A DNA stretch of 64,000 nucleotides from Haliclystus octoradiatus (GCA_916610825.1 OU744450.1:1116001-1180000), one strand, 5' to 3'; positions 1 through 13,600 are shown, counted from the first letter of the stretch. Program-made: numbers and translations. Notes: generated by a model not told the origin, from the letters alone.

Positions 1-423
1 TTTTTTCATGTAAAGAAAGCCATAGCATTTTATAATTTTTTCATTTTATTTTTGAGTAATCAATAATTTATGCACTGTCATTATTAATACACTTTCAAGT
101 ATAACTTATAAATATCAAAATAAACCACAAGCACTCTGTCATCCAAACTTGTATTCAAAATTATGCGATTGTTTTAAAAGTATTATATATATTGTATCAA
201 CATATATGTTAATATATAAACTTCTATCTCATACCTTGAATCTCAGACAAGATACAAGATACCTTGAATTATGCATATAAATTAAAAACGGCATTGTAAT
301 TATTGTAAAGTAGTCATAAAATACATTTTGTTTTCAGCCATAGTAATAGTCAGTCTCTTTGCAAACCAATCTAATTTAGCGTAAACACCATTCCATTGCA
401 AAGTCATAACAAATTCACATCAT

Positions 424-3352
424 TTATACAATTCCCCATGCTTCTTCAAATGCAGTGCAAAGTTTTGTGCATGTTAAAGCCGCAGATAACGGGTACTGAC
501 TCACTGAGACTGTTTCTTCACAATAATCAACTTCAACCTATACATAAAAATGAAATATTATTTATCAAATGACAACAATTTGATAACAACAGAATGAATG
601 TTATATTTGTATGTATGGTATCGATCTAGTAGATGAATAGACTTACAGCGCCATGAGCCATCCCTCCAACGACAAATACAACCGGTTCATCTTTTGGTAC
701 GTAGTCATGAATCTTGATGCATTTATCAGCTTTAAATGATGTGACTAAGATAAAATATAACATTTTAATATACAGTAGAAATATTGTACCATACTTAAAC
801 TATGAATCTTGAATATACTGAATCGCTACTAAAACTAGCCTACTGAAAACATTTTGGAATGGTATTGGATATTGATATACTGAAATTTACCTGACATTGG
901 TAATCTAGAATATTCTTATTCTACTGAAAAATTACTTAAATGCATCTATAAATTTAAAAGCTATCGAAAAGTACCCAATCTGCACTCTATTCAATAAGTG
1001 TTTTCACAAGGCTTTTAGTAAGATTAGGATTTTCAAAATTCTTAGTCAGGGCCGGGTTTAGTTGTTAGGAGATTAGCAAATGATTCATGTCAAGAGAAAA
1101 AGTAGGATTTTCAAACTCAAAGTACATGTCAGTTTATAGAAATTTTACAATACTGCAAATAAGAAGAAGCAATCAATTCAAGTCCATCGGCTTGTTGTGA
1201 CTGTGGAATTGAACAGAAATTGCTTGGCCTTGATTAACAAATAGTCTTACCTATTTTACGGCAGCCAACAGGTAAATGGCTTGTGATTGGATTCTTGATG
1301 ACCTACGATAACAAATTAAACATATGTTGTGATGATGATAGATACGGTAGTCAGATACATGTAGAAAATAAAACCGAATTCCCAAATTTATGAAAGAAAA
1401 TAGATACATACATCGTATAATTTGAGGCACAATTTTCAGTGTTCAAGTGATCATAAAAGGCAATGACACCTATATGGACAGGCAGCTGCTCTACACAATA
1501 CACATATCCCTCCAAATGTAGGTTTGACTGTGCCAGCAAATGAAAAGAAATGTAATGTCAGTTACTCCATTAATCTTGTTTCTGAACGTTTAAATGTTAC
1601 TAGGCAACAGAGAGGAGAGGGCATGTTGATTTTTGATTTCAATTTTGATTTCAGTCAAGACCTAACCCATAAAAAAGCTATAGGGTCTTTCTGTGGAAAA
1701 ATTTGTCTACGACTTGACTAATAATTAAATAAGGCATATGAATAGGCCTACATTTTGTCTTTTATTGTTATTGTTTTAAAAATGGCTTGGATTGGAACAC
1801 GTAGCCTAGAGGCTAATGATTCCCTAGTTAGAAATAGAAACCGTTGAGGTGCATGATGACCATTGATAATATTGATTTGGATTAAATTACCTTGAGCAAC
1901 TTCTCAGAGCCATTTGCAGCGTGAATGCTCAATTTGTGAAGTAATTGAACTAAATAATTGATAAATAAATAATATAAAACTCAATTGATACAAATATCAA
2001 TTTATAAGGACTTCTAAGGCTTAGAATCCGCCAATAACGGTTCTTGCAATACCGGTATTCTATCAATAACAGTGAATAGCCTAAATAAAGTCAAGACAAA
2101 ATGTTTCAGTCCAACTTTGCTAAATAATTCTCCGTATCAAGATAAATATTGAAATTCTTGTTCTGCGGCAACGATGTTAACAGCAGAGCAAACTCTAAAG
2201 TCTAAAAATATAATAATAAACTTTATTTATTTATAGAGCGCTATTTCCAATAGTTGCTCAATAGCGCTTTACATGTTATAATATTATAAATATACATATT
2301 TTTTATTCTATTTTTTATTACTTCAAACAGTGGTGTAAATAAGTTAAAAGTTAGTTAAGAAATATACTGTAAATACTTTAACATTTAAAAGCAATTTTAA
2401 AAAGACTCGTTTTTATTAGTTGTTTCAAAGATTCAATTGTTATTGCATATTTTGCTTCTACTGCGATAAAATCATGCCTACAACATTTAGAAATAAAATA
2501 CCATTATATCGTCTCACCCATTAATCCACAAAATCGTGTGAATGTTCTTGGTATACGCGTTTCAGGATTGATTTCAATGAGGACATTTTTAGCTGTATGA
2601 ATGTAAACTTGAAGCAATCCAGCTCTGTTCAAAGGGCTATCCATTAGCATCAAGAGACATTGATGAACGATATCAGGTCTTGCTAACGCAATGTCTTTGT
2701 TGAATTTTCTCATCATTGATTTGTGATCGTCACAATTAAGTAGTTCAAAATTTCTGCCATTCTAGAATTTAAATGAATTGAAACATGGGCCTATAGCATT
2801 TTTGTTTGATTAGGCCTATAGGGTCGCTTTGCAGGTTTATGTAGTGGTATTATTGTTCTTGCAGAATGAATTTTCAAACCATGCACATGCACACATTTTC
2901 AGATTATATAGCTGTCACAAGAAGATAGATAGCCTGTGCCATGCATGAATCCATTGTAGGCCTCTATGCACATTTTATTTCAGTTCCATCAAATTACCAC
3001 ACAATGACGGCTTCTAATGATCAAATGAGCTTAGATACATTCTGCAACATATTATAGCATGGACTGCAGTTTCATGTTCAGAAATAAGAGCCCACGTGTG
3101 AATGCTACACGCACACATTGATATTATTACGTCATAGAACTCAGAAGCAATCCAAATTTACTTCCAACGGTCCCAAAACATCAGCTTGAATCAAATACGC
3201 TTCATATTTCATAGACATTTCTCATCGTTATTTACCTTGATAGTTTCAAGCGCTGCATGCTCAAGGATAACAATTAATCGTTTTCCAGCGTCTTTCTTTT
3301 TCTTTACTTGAGGAGCGACAGCATCGTCAACATAACCACGTTTGGTAGCCAT
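424..3352 (-). CDS. EMG1: EMG1/NEP1 rRNA pseudouridine N1-methyltransferase, complete, 6 exons
   Basis: Spliced reading gives 227 aa, close to the animal family length (about 240). Exons, in transcript order: 3352-3236, 2761-2518, 1949-1891, 1302-1251, 744-647, 537-424; all junctions are GT-AG and keep phase. Visible family features are the Lys-rich N-terminus followed by [11 protein letters not shown], the block [32 protein letters not shown], the glycine-rich SAM-binding stretch [10 protein letters not shown], and [12 protein letters not shown] near the C-terminus. EMG1 is a SPOUT-class enzyme that methylates a pseudouridine in 18S rRNA and is needed for small-subunit assembly in the nucleolus (family knowledge). 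The start is the ATG opening [10 protein letters not shown], just before the conserved core. The next gene upstream, malate synthase, is on the same strand but 1.36 kb away, so they are probably independent units. A possible AATAAA signal lies at 45-50 on the minus strand. Identification is secure. Confidence 0.93.
2216..2290. repeat. AGCGC-type retroelement tail fragment
   Basis: ATAATAATAA followed by TTTATTTATAGAGCGCTATT and AATAGCGCTTTACA. The same arrangement recurs near 17393-17455 and 21310-21400. I read these as 3'-end fragments of a dispersed retroelement with an AAT tail; the family name is not known to me. Confidence 0.5.
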
Positions 3353-4714
3353 GTTGAATAACATGCTTCTAGGTCTGTGGCCTCACTTTCACTATTTACG
3401 GGACCCACACTTGGATGCGAATGCCCTGCCCAAATCTAGGGGTGCAATCTAGTATTGCGATATTGAAGCCTTTCAAGTAATGTAATTATATACCGTTTCA
3501 ACGATAAAGGAAACAGTAAACCACGAGGTTATGCATCAATCAAGATAACGTTAATTTCATGTACGTGGTATACGACTATGTCATTTATTTTGAACAGTTT
3601 CAACTCTTGGGAATGATAATAAGGGAAACATCCATTTGATTATCAAGAAATTTAAATAAGGACACATTTCAATTAAAATGAGCTTGGTAATATGAAAGCG
3701 GCTGATGACGTAAGAATCATAATTTCAAAGATGAAAGATGGAAAACCAATAATCTCAACACCTTGATATGCCTGCAGCCCTGCTACTGTACACATTCTTC
3801 CTTTTCAATAAATTGCTTGACTCCAGTCTTACAATTCCACTGTATATACCGCAAATATGATACATGGACGGAAGTTGCAACTGAATATCTCTGATAATAT
3901 ATTACAGAATATATCTCTTTTCAAAATAATTATATATTTTCTAATTACTAAGAGTTGAGTGTTTAGATTATAGATTCTTCTATCAATATTTTCAATTCGT
4001 TGCTCTAAATGATGGATGACATCGTAAATGTTATTTCTGATTCTAGAATAAAAAATCAAATCACAAAACGTTTTATTGGAAATGAATTTAATTTCCCCAA
4101 TGATTGTGTAAGCCGAAATAAAGTTTGGCAAAGTTTTTCCATTATCAAAGAGAAATTTAATTAATAAATATAGACAATAATTAATGAAGGAACAATATTT
4201 CTATGCATTCTGATAATATATGATACTTGTCGGAAGCTTCTATGACAAACATCGGACAGTAAAAACAATCGGTAACAGTTATAAAAATGTTACCAATTGT
4301 TTCTATTGTTCAATATAAGAAACGGGAGGTAGATCATGTACAGTAACAGAGACGGAATCATGATTTTTAAATGTTTTTTGTGACTCACTACGCAGGAAGA
4401 ATTGCTTGTGTAAATGATAGTTCGATTAAATAAAAATTTGAATGACAAATTTCAAGTCTCAATGTGCCTCCTTTAGATCAACCATTTAAGAATAATCTCA
4501 AATAAGCATGTTGAATGGTAATAAAAATAATATTTATATCCTAATTGAAAGACAAGGAATTAACGAAATCAAACTATTAAAAATCACAGTGAACTTGTTG
4601 TTCAGCAGAAGTAATATCCAATCAAGATTAACCCCGACCGGTAGTTAGATTATTGTATATGTCTCCCTTTTGATGAATATATTCTACACAATGCTTCCAA
4701 ATACAACTTACATT
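3353..4714. other. Intergenic EMG1 to malate synthase, no gene recognised
   Basis: This spacer holds the presumed EMG1 promoter (near 3353-3480) and the malate synthase 3' flank. A 100-codon open frame at 3829-4131 (-) has no recognisable domain and an AT-rich, Ile/Asn-heavy composition, so I do not call it a gene. No clear repeat family was seen. Confidence 0.5.
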
Positions 4715-7700
4715 TTAAGAGCCTTCAGCAGTAAGGATATCGTATGCTGGAAGCGTCAAAAACTCAATCATGGCTGGTGATAAAACTAAGTTATTTAGAA
4801 TTTCAGCAGCTGTGCCATATTTTTGATGTGAAGGACCACCTAGTTTTTCTAATTCTTCAGCAGCAATTATTTTGTACAATGCAACATCAAATTTGCGGCC
4901 GTCATCTAATTCAACTTGATGCTTTAACCATTGCCATAATTGTCCTCTTGATATTTCGGCAGTCGCAGCATCTTCCATTAGGTTGTTAATGGCAACAGCA
5001 CCAACGCCCTGATACAAAATAAAAACAACAAGATTGAAGCGATATAAACATATACATTGTATCTTATTACGCTTCATTGGTATCTTGTGTCTCCTAACTT
5101 TATAATGTTTCATCAGTGTTGTAAATCATGTGATATGTCACATGACTGTTGACTTATTGATTACTATCTGAGAAGGAATGGGTTACGCCATGGTTACGTC
5201 AGTGATGCAGAGCAATGCTTATGAAAATCATATGAAGAAAATACTTATTATTGCTAATATGCTGTCCAGAACTGCAAAAGAAAGATACAGAAAAGTTTTG
5301 TTTTGCTAAAAGGCAGATGAAGTGAAAATAGACACACAACATTGGCCATAACTTGGTTTAAAAATCAGCAGCCGTAATTATGAAACCAATACACAAACTA
5401 TTTGGTTGAAAAATGATGAATTGATGGATGAACATACGGTTTTGTAAGACTCTCTTTTAGATGTTCAGATATAGAATTGAACAGTAACTCTCCTCAGGTG
5501 TAGTCGTCATGTGTGTTTGTCTTATTATGTAATCAGAAGTGATGTAACATCAGATCATTTCATAGTTACATTCTCAGAATGATTGACAGCAATCAGTATA
5601 CAAGAAAACAACGCAACCAACCTGTAGCCACCAGTTGAGATATTGCAACCCAACAGAAAGATTTAAACGTACACCGGCTTCGGTGACTGTGCCGTTTGGA
5701 ACATTACAAGTAAGAATATCTTTCTCTGATACACTAACATCATTCCGCTTCCTAAATCATAAACAAAGTTGAAAATTGTTCACAGAAATGTAAATGATAA
5801 TAGTAAGGATACTGCTGTGTCCATAACAGCTGACAGGGTTCGACAAACGTGGGGATCCTGGGATCCTAGATCCCGGAAGGCTAGAGAAAATTCAGAAGAA
5901 AATTGATATTCTTCTGATTAATAGGTCAAACCTCAACAAAAAATTCAGAAGAAGAATCTGAAAATGTTCTAAGATTCCGGAATGCTGAACATCTAGAATG
6001 TAAAACCTCGCTAACCTATCAACTTGATTTTTCTTTTCTTGTAAACCGTTCATGAAAACCTCTTTGGCCAAGCCAACTAAATCTGGATGCGCAACCCAAG
6101 TACCATCAAATCCATCCTTTACTTCTCTTTCTTTATCCTCACGTACTTGTTCCTTAGCAATGCGATTCACTTCTGCATCTCTGCGACTTGGTATAAACGC
6201 TGACATACCACCCATAGCATGAGCGCCATGCTTGTGACAAACTTTTACAAGATGATCGGTGTAATTACGCATAAATGGAACTGTCATTGAAACCTTGAAA
6301 AATATAATAAAAACTTTAGGATATAATATTGAACTATTAACATAACAACTTGTCGAGGGATCAAAACACTTGTGTATGTGTGGCAACTGAGTTGAATTCC
6401 ATTTCTGGTACGTGCTGTTTACTAGTAATTAGCCATTACCTGTTTACGATCGGGTAAAACAGCATCAGGAAAATTTTGCAATCGTTTAATTGCACTGAAA
6501 ATGTAATCCCATCGTCCAGCGTTCATCCCATTTGCATATTTTCTCAGTTCATACAACATTTCTTCCATTTCAATAGCAGCCATTATTGTTTCCACCATAA
6601 TAGTACAACTGATGGAATCTAAACAAAGACAAAATCAGAATCTAATTCAATTCATAAATGAGGACAGCAAAAGTTGCAAAAAATGAATATGTAACAGTTA
6701 TCTGTAATATGTAGGTACATTAGTCGCTAAATACAGGCCGTAGCTATTATATACATTATTAAACAAATGTCAACATTTTGCATATCGCTAGAGTGACCCC
6801 ATGGAAAAGGGCTATCATGAAAAGTCTGACTGAATTTAATCATCTCTGAATTTTGCCAAGATAAATAGTTTAAATTAGCAATATTATAGTTTGTTTCATG
6901 CTATAAGATCTGAGATTATTGACCACTATATAGAATAGAATATAACCCAGCTTCAATAGAATGATAATTTTTTGAGGATATGAAATTTTTGAACAGCGAA
7001 ACTGGTGTTAGCAAATGCAGACACATTAACAAAAATATAATTTACTCCTTCTGTTTTTATCTCCAAGGCAACTACTTACTGGGTTCACTTTTATAATATT
7101 CTTCAGCAAATTCAAAAACGCTATTCCACAGACGGCATTCGAGATGTGTTTCCATCTTTGGTAAATAATAGTAAACACCGCTGCCTTTTGCCTTACGAAC
7201 TGCCAGATTATGATGATAATAGAGACCAAAATCAACTAAAGCGCCGGCCATTGGTTGTTCGTCACAATGTAAATGTTTCTCTTCTAAATGCCAACCTCGT
7301 GTACGTACGATAAGAGTTGCAAGTTTTTCTTTCAACTTCCTCACAGAGCCTTGAAGAAATACATCAATCAAGAGTAGTACTTATTAGTCAATCTATAAAC
7401 ACCGGCATTATGCTATTCGTTTTCAATAAATGAAATTTCAGGCAGCTGATATTATTAAAACATTTTATAATCATTTAATGATTATATGCGGATGGTTAAG
7501 TATTCTTGAATCTTATTTACTATTTCACATCATTCAAAATGGATTTAATTCATGTTAACATTAAGTAACTATACAGTCAAACCTGTAATAGCTTTCACCT
7601 CTATACAGTGGCCACCTGTTTTTAGTGGTCAGCTTTGCAGTGTCTAAAATGGTGTCTTATATATTGAGTCAACCCTGTATAAAAAGGTCACTGAATATAT

Positions 7701-10239
7701 TTGGTGGTAAACCTCTTCACATGTTGGCTTTTGTTTCACTGAACTTGTAAATAGATAAAAGACAATCCTTTTTGAGATGTGCTTAACCTTCAGCCTGGGT
7801 TAGGTCGTATAGAATGCATATGGCTTGTACATCTATAGCCTCTAGCCTACTAGGGCTCACTCACCATCAGGATTTTGAAATGTAATTGTTCCTTTATTTG
7901 CCTCTAACAAACTAATTTGTCCTCCAATTGAATTTTTCCAAGTAGGTGAGAGGGAATCTTCAAAATCTGCCATGAAGACATCTGATCCACTATTGAGGGC
8001 GTTGATGACCATTTTGGATTCTGCAGGACCAGTGATTTCAACGTGACGTTGTAATAGATCATGGGGTGTAGGTGAAACTTGCCATTTATCGTCATGGTTT
8101 GCAACTGGGAACTGAATGCAGAAACAGTCACTTATAAAGAGGCAAACTGAACTATAATCAATGCGTTAGCCTACAAGGAGACCACTTTGAAAGTTTTGTA
8201 TGACCAAGATCTACCATTTTAACACAAACAATGTACAGGTTTATTCAGGGGTAGGCCTATGTTAAAAAAGTAGCAGCAACTTTGTTCACAATCCTGTCCT
8301 AGAATTTGTTATCAAAAAGCATTGTCAATTTGTTTACAAAAGTCAAATTTTGATTCATTTCTGAGCAGACAGGGAAAAACGCCTCAGGGGCTAAACCCAT
8401 AATTAGTTTATGCATATCAGGATCTAATTAATAGATAAAAGAATAATGCTATTATTAGGTTAGCTCAAGTTTGAAAATAAATATGAGCAGTTATGAATTT
8501 GTCCATAAATGAGATTGCTCTTGAGCAGTAGGCTATTATTCAATATTGGATTATTGGAAGCTGTCATTCCGAACAAAACAATGACGCCTACCTTGATTGC
8601 TTCACCAAAGTTGATTCTTTGCTGACGTTCATCTCGTTCTTTCATTAAATCAATTCTTGTATTATTAAATCTCCGGTGGAGTTCACTCAAGAACTTTAAG
8701 GCATCCTTTGTAAGAATCCTATCAAAACCAGGCAAAACAGAGCCAAGAATCTTGACACCTTGAAATCAAATATATAAAATTAGCTTGCTGCAAGGCTAGG
8801 CTTACGTCCTGATTGTGGATGATATCTTGAACTTTTAAAAACTTTTAGCACCAATCCACTCTGAATTATTTGTCATGCGCGGGAATATATTTCTTGAATT
8901 GATAGGCCTACTAAACCTTCCCCAAATTGAAAAATGTGTTGTGTACGCCTAATATCTTCAGAGAGCACTAATTTTTTGTACTTTACATCTTGGGCCGCTG
9001 CGCATTTTTTTTATTTTATGTAATTTCTGAATTTCAGTAAATTTCAAGTTTTATAAAGCTTCGGTCCGGACCAGGATTTGAACACATGAAAATGGCAAAA
9101 CAAAAACTGAGCGTATTACCACTTGTTGGCCACCACAACGATAGACTGACTGTAGAGACTGTCAGACTGATAACTTTTTCAGAATCTTATCATGTTTTTG
9201 CTTCAAAATTGGAAAAATCTTTGAAACAATAATTTAATAGATGATGTATTTGAGTCTGAAAATTACCATGGCATAATTTATTTTTTGATTTGGAATTTTC
9301 CTTGTTGGTGTAAATTACCATCAAAGGGGTATCTTAGGCCAATTCTCGCTGAGAAAAATAAGAGATTGGATCTAGCTTCATGACAAAAACCAGGATCACG
9401 TTCAAACTTTTTTCGATAGGCAAGTGATAGACTTTGTTACAAGATATCATTTTTGATGTCAAATTATTTATCATTGCGGAATTTGAATTCAAATAAAAGA
9501 AGGCTGAGATAAAGATTACATCATAAAGCTAGATCCAGTCTCTTCTTTCTCTCAGTGAGATTTGGCCTTTAAAGGAGCAAAAATGACCGGCAGGCGCTAC
9601 GCACTTAGGATCACGTGCTTGTCTATTGTTTAAAACACAATGTTCATTGTTGACATGGATTTATAACAAATTAGGCCTGCGTATAACAATAGTTTCAAAG
9701 CGAGACGGTTGAATTATGCTAAGCTTAAATTCAACTTGAGCTTGCAGCGGTCGCCGGTCAATTTTGCCCCTTTAAACACCTCTTTGATGGTAGTGTACAC
9801 CAAAAAGGAACTTCCAGATCGAAACAAAAATTAATTATGCCATTTTAATTTTCAGACTCGAATACATCATATATCAAATTATGGTTTAAAGGTTTTTCCT
9901 GCTTTAAGCAAACATAAAAACGAGAGTAGGGCTGTAGGGATGATATGATAACAGAGAGTAGGTCTAAGTCCAATACAAGCTAAGAAGAAATCCAAGCAGA
10001 CCATTCAAATTTACTCAATTCATTCTAATTGCCAGTCCCCAGTGGTAGGCCTACTCACAACCCAACTAAACTGGTCCTGGCATCTTATAGGCCTAATCAA
10101 TCATAAGATCTCACCAGCTCAGCTTGTAGACAGTAGTCCTAATTAATGATATAGTTGAGAATAGAAAAGTTATTACAATATCTGATCCTAGCATTGAATT
10201 GATACAAGTCTTACCGTGTCCATCATCAGTAGAAGACAT
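4715..10239 (-). CDS. Malate synthase (glyoxylate cycle), complete, 8 exons
   Basis: Spliced protein is 529 aa, typical for the A-type enzyme. Exons in transcript order: 10239-10215, 8758-8592, 8111-7865, 7349-7080, 6618-6440, 6293-6016, 5751-5622, 5008-4715; phases match at every junction. The enzyme condenses glyoxylate with acetyl-CoA to give malate. Seen motifs: [10 protein letters not shown] with the active-site Arg near residue 164, [32 protein letters not shown], and [20 protein letters not shown] with the catalytic-base Asp near residue 445. The first exon codes only MSSTDDGH plus one base. The protein ends AEGS, so the usual SKL-type peroxisomal signal is absent from the exon seen. 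Malate synthase is patchily retained in animals; no isocitrate lyase partner is in this window. A MULE-derived gene starts 386 bp away in the opposite direction. Confidence 0.95.
5834..5992 (+). mobile_element. hAT-like MITE copy, 3' truncated, in malate synthase intron
   Basis: Begins with CAGGGTTCGACAAA and matches, in inverse orientation, the complete element at 62179-62373, including the run AATTCAGAAGAAAATTGATA. The far terminus is missing. The remnant ends about 25 bases from the splice donor of the exon at 6016-6293. Confidence 0.7.
7573..7690 (-). mobile_element. TA-target MITE fragment (CAGTCAAACCTG family)
   Basis: Starts TA-CAGTCAAACCTG and continues with the family's CACCTCTATACAGTGGCCAC segment, then decays. 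Inverse orientation to the copies at 11.5 and 16.8 kb. Lies in the malate synthase intron between the exons at 7349 and 7865. Confidence 0.65.
9211..9901. mobile_element. Long foldback element interrupted by a second MITE
   Basis: Left arm 9211-9400 is the imperfect inverse of 9510-9567 joined to 9777-9901; shared words include GATGTATTTGAGTCTGAAAA and ACCATCAAAG. The right arm is split by a separate insert (see 9568-9776). The whole structure sits in the first intron of malate synthase. Confidence 0.75.
9568..9776. mobile_element. MITE with GGxGCAAAA-TGACCGGC inverted ends, TTTAAA-flanked
   Basis: Ends are AAAGGAGCAAAAATGACCGG on the left and the near-inverse CCGGTCAATTTTGCCCCTTT on the right, both bounded by TTTAAA (9568-9573 and 9771-9776). 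The corresponding point of the left foldback arm has no insert, so an empty site is visible. The TTTAAA pair could be a TTAA-type target duplication; that is inference. Confidence 0.75.
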
Positions 10240-10625
10240 GTTTATAATTAAAATATCTCATAAATGTCAGCCCTCTTGGAAATTAATACGTATGGATTTG
10301 AGGCGTTTAGGATTTCACTCCCCCTCCCGTACGCGATTTGGCAGAAACAGTGTAGTTACGTCCATGCAGCCATTATGGATCGCGCGTCGTCGATTTTTTT
10401 GGCTGCAAGCGACGAAGATCAACAAGCGTTCTCACGCGTACTTACATAAATTCGGAAGCGCTTTACTGATCTCGTTGTTGTTGCTGCAAAAATAATGATG
10501 TTTGGAAATAGCGGGAAAATCAACGAAGTTACAATAACACGTGTTCATAGCTTTCTTTTCGTTGTTCAATAATGATAATTAATCTGATTCATCCGATGTA
10601 ACTAGTTAATTCCTGAAACATTATC
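10240..10625. promoter_or_regulatory. Divergent promoter region, malate synthase / MULE-derived gene
   Basis: The two start codons are 386 bp apart and point away from each other. The spacer is locally GC- and CpG-rich (10320-10440) in an AT-rich region. Block 10333-10406 contains GCGCGATCC and, on the minus strand, ATAATGGCTGC, which resembles a YY1 site. The same block occurs inverted at about 19733-19804 and 20115-20186. Promoter function is inferred from position and composition. Confidence 0.6.
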
Positions 10626-13600
10626 ATGAATCCTGTGCTCTGGGAATCTATTATTCCATCATTTTCAAAGAGCAAAGTTGTTTCATCAAACAATAAAACT
10701 ATCACAATAGGATTAAAGGTAAGTTGTACGATGGTCAATAATGTCAATAATTTGATAAATATATTTGGTTGATTCACAAATTGCATCTCATCTCTCTTTA
10801 TTCTGTAAAAGCAATCTATTTTTTCTAATAATGATTATCTAGATATTAACAAGGGAACACCTTGATGAATGGTTCGAAAACTTCAAATTGAAGTCAAGAA
10901 GTGACTACATCCGAGTCGAAGGACAGAGAGAAACAAAAGGCAAACGGTTTGTGTACTCCTGCTCTTACCGTTGTCATCGCAGTGGCACAGAATCAGAATT
11001 GCCCAGGTCGTGGAAAAAGCGATGTGGCTGCGAGGCAACGGTAAGGCTCGAGCTTCACAGAAATGACCAAGTCAGAGTTCGAAGCGAAATTATTAAGGAA
11101 GGGTAAGAATATAGTACTTGTGAATGCCTTTCGGAACTACAATATTGTGATAAGGTCAACATTCCCCTACGGAAGGTTTATAGTTGTAGAGTGATGGTTT
11201 GCTCTGTAAAAGGTTGCTCCATGGATCACATGGGTGTATTAAGTTAATTATTTATAAACCCTTTCTTTAATGACCAACGTTTGCAAAATAGAAATTGGCC
11301 ACTCTACACAGGTTTTGTTGCTAACAATATTTTCTTTTTTTTAAATGCAATCAACAGCTATTTGTCACGGGTAAAGATAAGCTGGAACCATAATCATGCC
11401 ATTGAAAACTGTATTGCTTTGGGAGAGCTGAGAATGACGGATCAAATGAAGCAGAAAGCAATAAGATGTTTTCAAATGAAACTTGGGGTAAGTAAATCAT
11501 TGTTCATGGATAACTCATGAATGGAACCAAATACAGTGAAACCTGTGTATAACAGCCAGCTGTGAGAGGTAGATAAATTGACCATTATAGATAGGTGGCC
11601 TTTATATACAGGTTTGATTCCATAGAAAATACTATTTTAGACATTGCAAGAGTGACCATTGTAGACAGGTGGTTGCTGTATAGAGGTGCATATTATAAGA
11701 GGTTTGAATGCAGTGTAATAAACGTCGATTGTATTCGATTATCAGGTGAGCACAACATCACATCTGCTTCAGGAAGATCTTGAAAACTCCAGTGACTACG
11801 TGGTTGATATGGCTGATCGACATTTCAATCCCAGCTCCAGGTAAAACTACGATATGCATTTCCCTTAACTATTTTGCATGTCTAATTTGACTTTTTAAAT
11901 GGACACAATAATTATCACAACAAAGTCTCATTCAATTGTAATTTTATTATTATTTAGACAACTTCGGTTTTTATTTGACCAATTTAAAAAAAACAAATAT
12001 GGATTGCCAACAATTGAAGGCATTGGCGATGCCTTGAAAAACCAGGCTGAGGAATTAACGGGCAAAGGTTTTGATGTGGAGGTAGGTGGATAGTTATAAT
12101 TTTCTTTCGGCACCAAACAGTTATGTTATGCGTGCACATTTTCAATTTCATCAACAATATGATGCATATTTTATATGCACAGGTGGATGGTACAGCAATA
12201 GTGCTACAGAGCCAAATTATGAAACGTGTTGCAGCACTGGCATCTGCAAACGAAACGTTATTTGTAGATTCAACATCCAGTATAGATGCAAACCATGGAA
12301 ATGTTACTGTATTCTTGGTTAGCACACAGGCAGGTGCATTGCCAATTGCAATAGCTTGTCATCTTGGCTTGACAGAACAGCTAGGACAACCAAAATGTCT
12401 AACATTGATTCAGTACTTATGTTATATGTTCCGAATTATCAATGATCTATTTAAATTTATAAGTAATAAGATAGCACTTTCTTTATTTAAACAGATATAT
12501 AATTTGGTTTTCAAAATGCTCCGCAATGTCACTGGAATTAAACCCAAGATTTTCATGACTGATGACAGTAGTGCAGAGAGAGGGGCGATACGAGACATAT
12601 GGTCAGATATCAAACCGTCTTTGCTTTACTGCATATTCCATAAGTGCCAGGTAACTAAAAGAAAAATAGTGTTAGGAAATCAATGAGACAAACTTGATAT
12701 ACATCATCATACTTTTTATTAAAAGTTAATTGAGAACTTACTGATTTCTTCAAGGCAACATGGAGGTGGTTATGCGATGGGAAGAGTGGTGTCCCTAAGG
12801 AGGAACGCCAAAACTTGATGAAAGCATACACTCAAATACTGTACGCTGAGTCAATTGAGGATGCTGAACTTCTCTATGAGGCAACAGTGTTCCAGCTAGG
12901 AGAAGGAGAAGAAAATTTTCAAAAATTTGGGGTATTATATATATTCAAACATGCTTATAATAATCAGTTACAATATCTAACTAAGTAGACCAATACTGGC
13001 TTCAGGGTTATTGCTAATGGACTGCTATAGACAGGTGGTCACTGTATAGAGGTGATCTTTATAGCTGTAGCAGGCTTGACTAGTAAAAATAGATGTAAAA
13101 TAATGCATGAATGCTTGCTATAGGAATATTTAGAGAACGAATGGGAACGAAAAAGGGAAGACTGGTTATTGTGTCATCGACAAGGTCTACCAACCCGAGG
13201 TCACAATACAAATAATTACTGTGAAGCTACAATGCGTATCATCAAAGACATTATCATAGAAAGAATGAGGAGCTACAATATAGTGGCGTTCGTTGAGTAC
13301 TTTTCAGGTTAGGACACTCCAACAAATTAATCACCCATGCCTCTTTCATGGCAGTTTAAAGATTTATCATCAACATTTTTCATTCATTTTTGATATGTAC
13401 TAATAAACACTATGGATGATGTTTTCTTGATGTACAGATGCTTTCGAAGATTATCTAAGAAACCGATTGGTGTGTCATGCGTACCATCAGAAGAATACTG
13501 ATGCAATAAAACGTTACTTGAGGTACAGAAGCTGCGATAGAAGGATACATTAAGAAACAGCATTTTTATGATATGCAGAAGTAAAATCTTGAAAATATTT

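Noticed and set aside
11595-11783. Open frame of 62 codons
   Set aside because: It runs from a MITE into exon 4 of the MULE-derived gene in the wrong frame.
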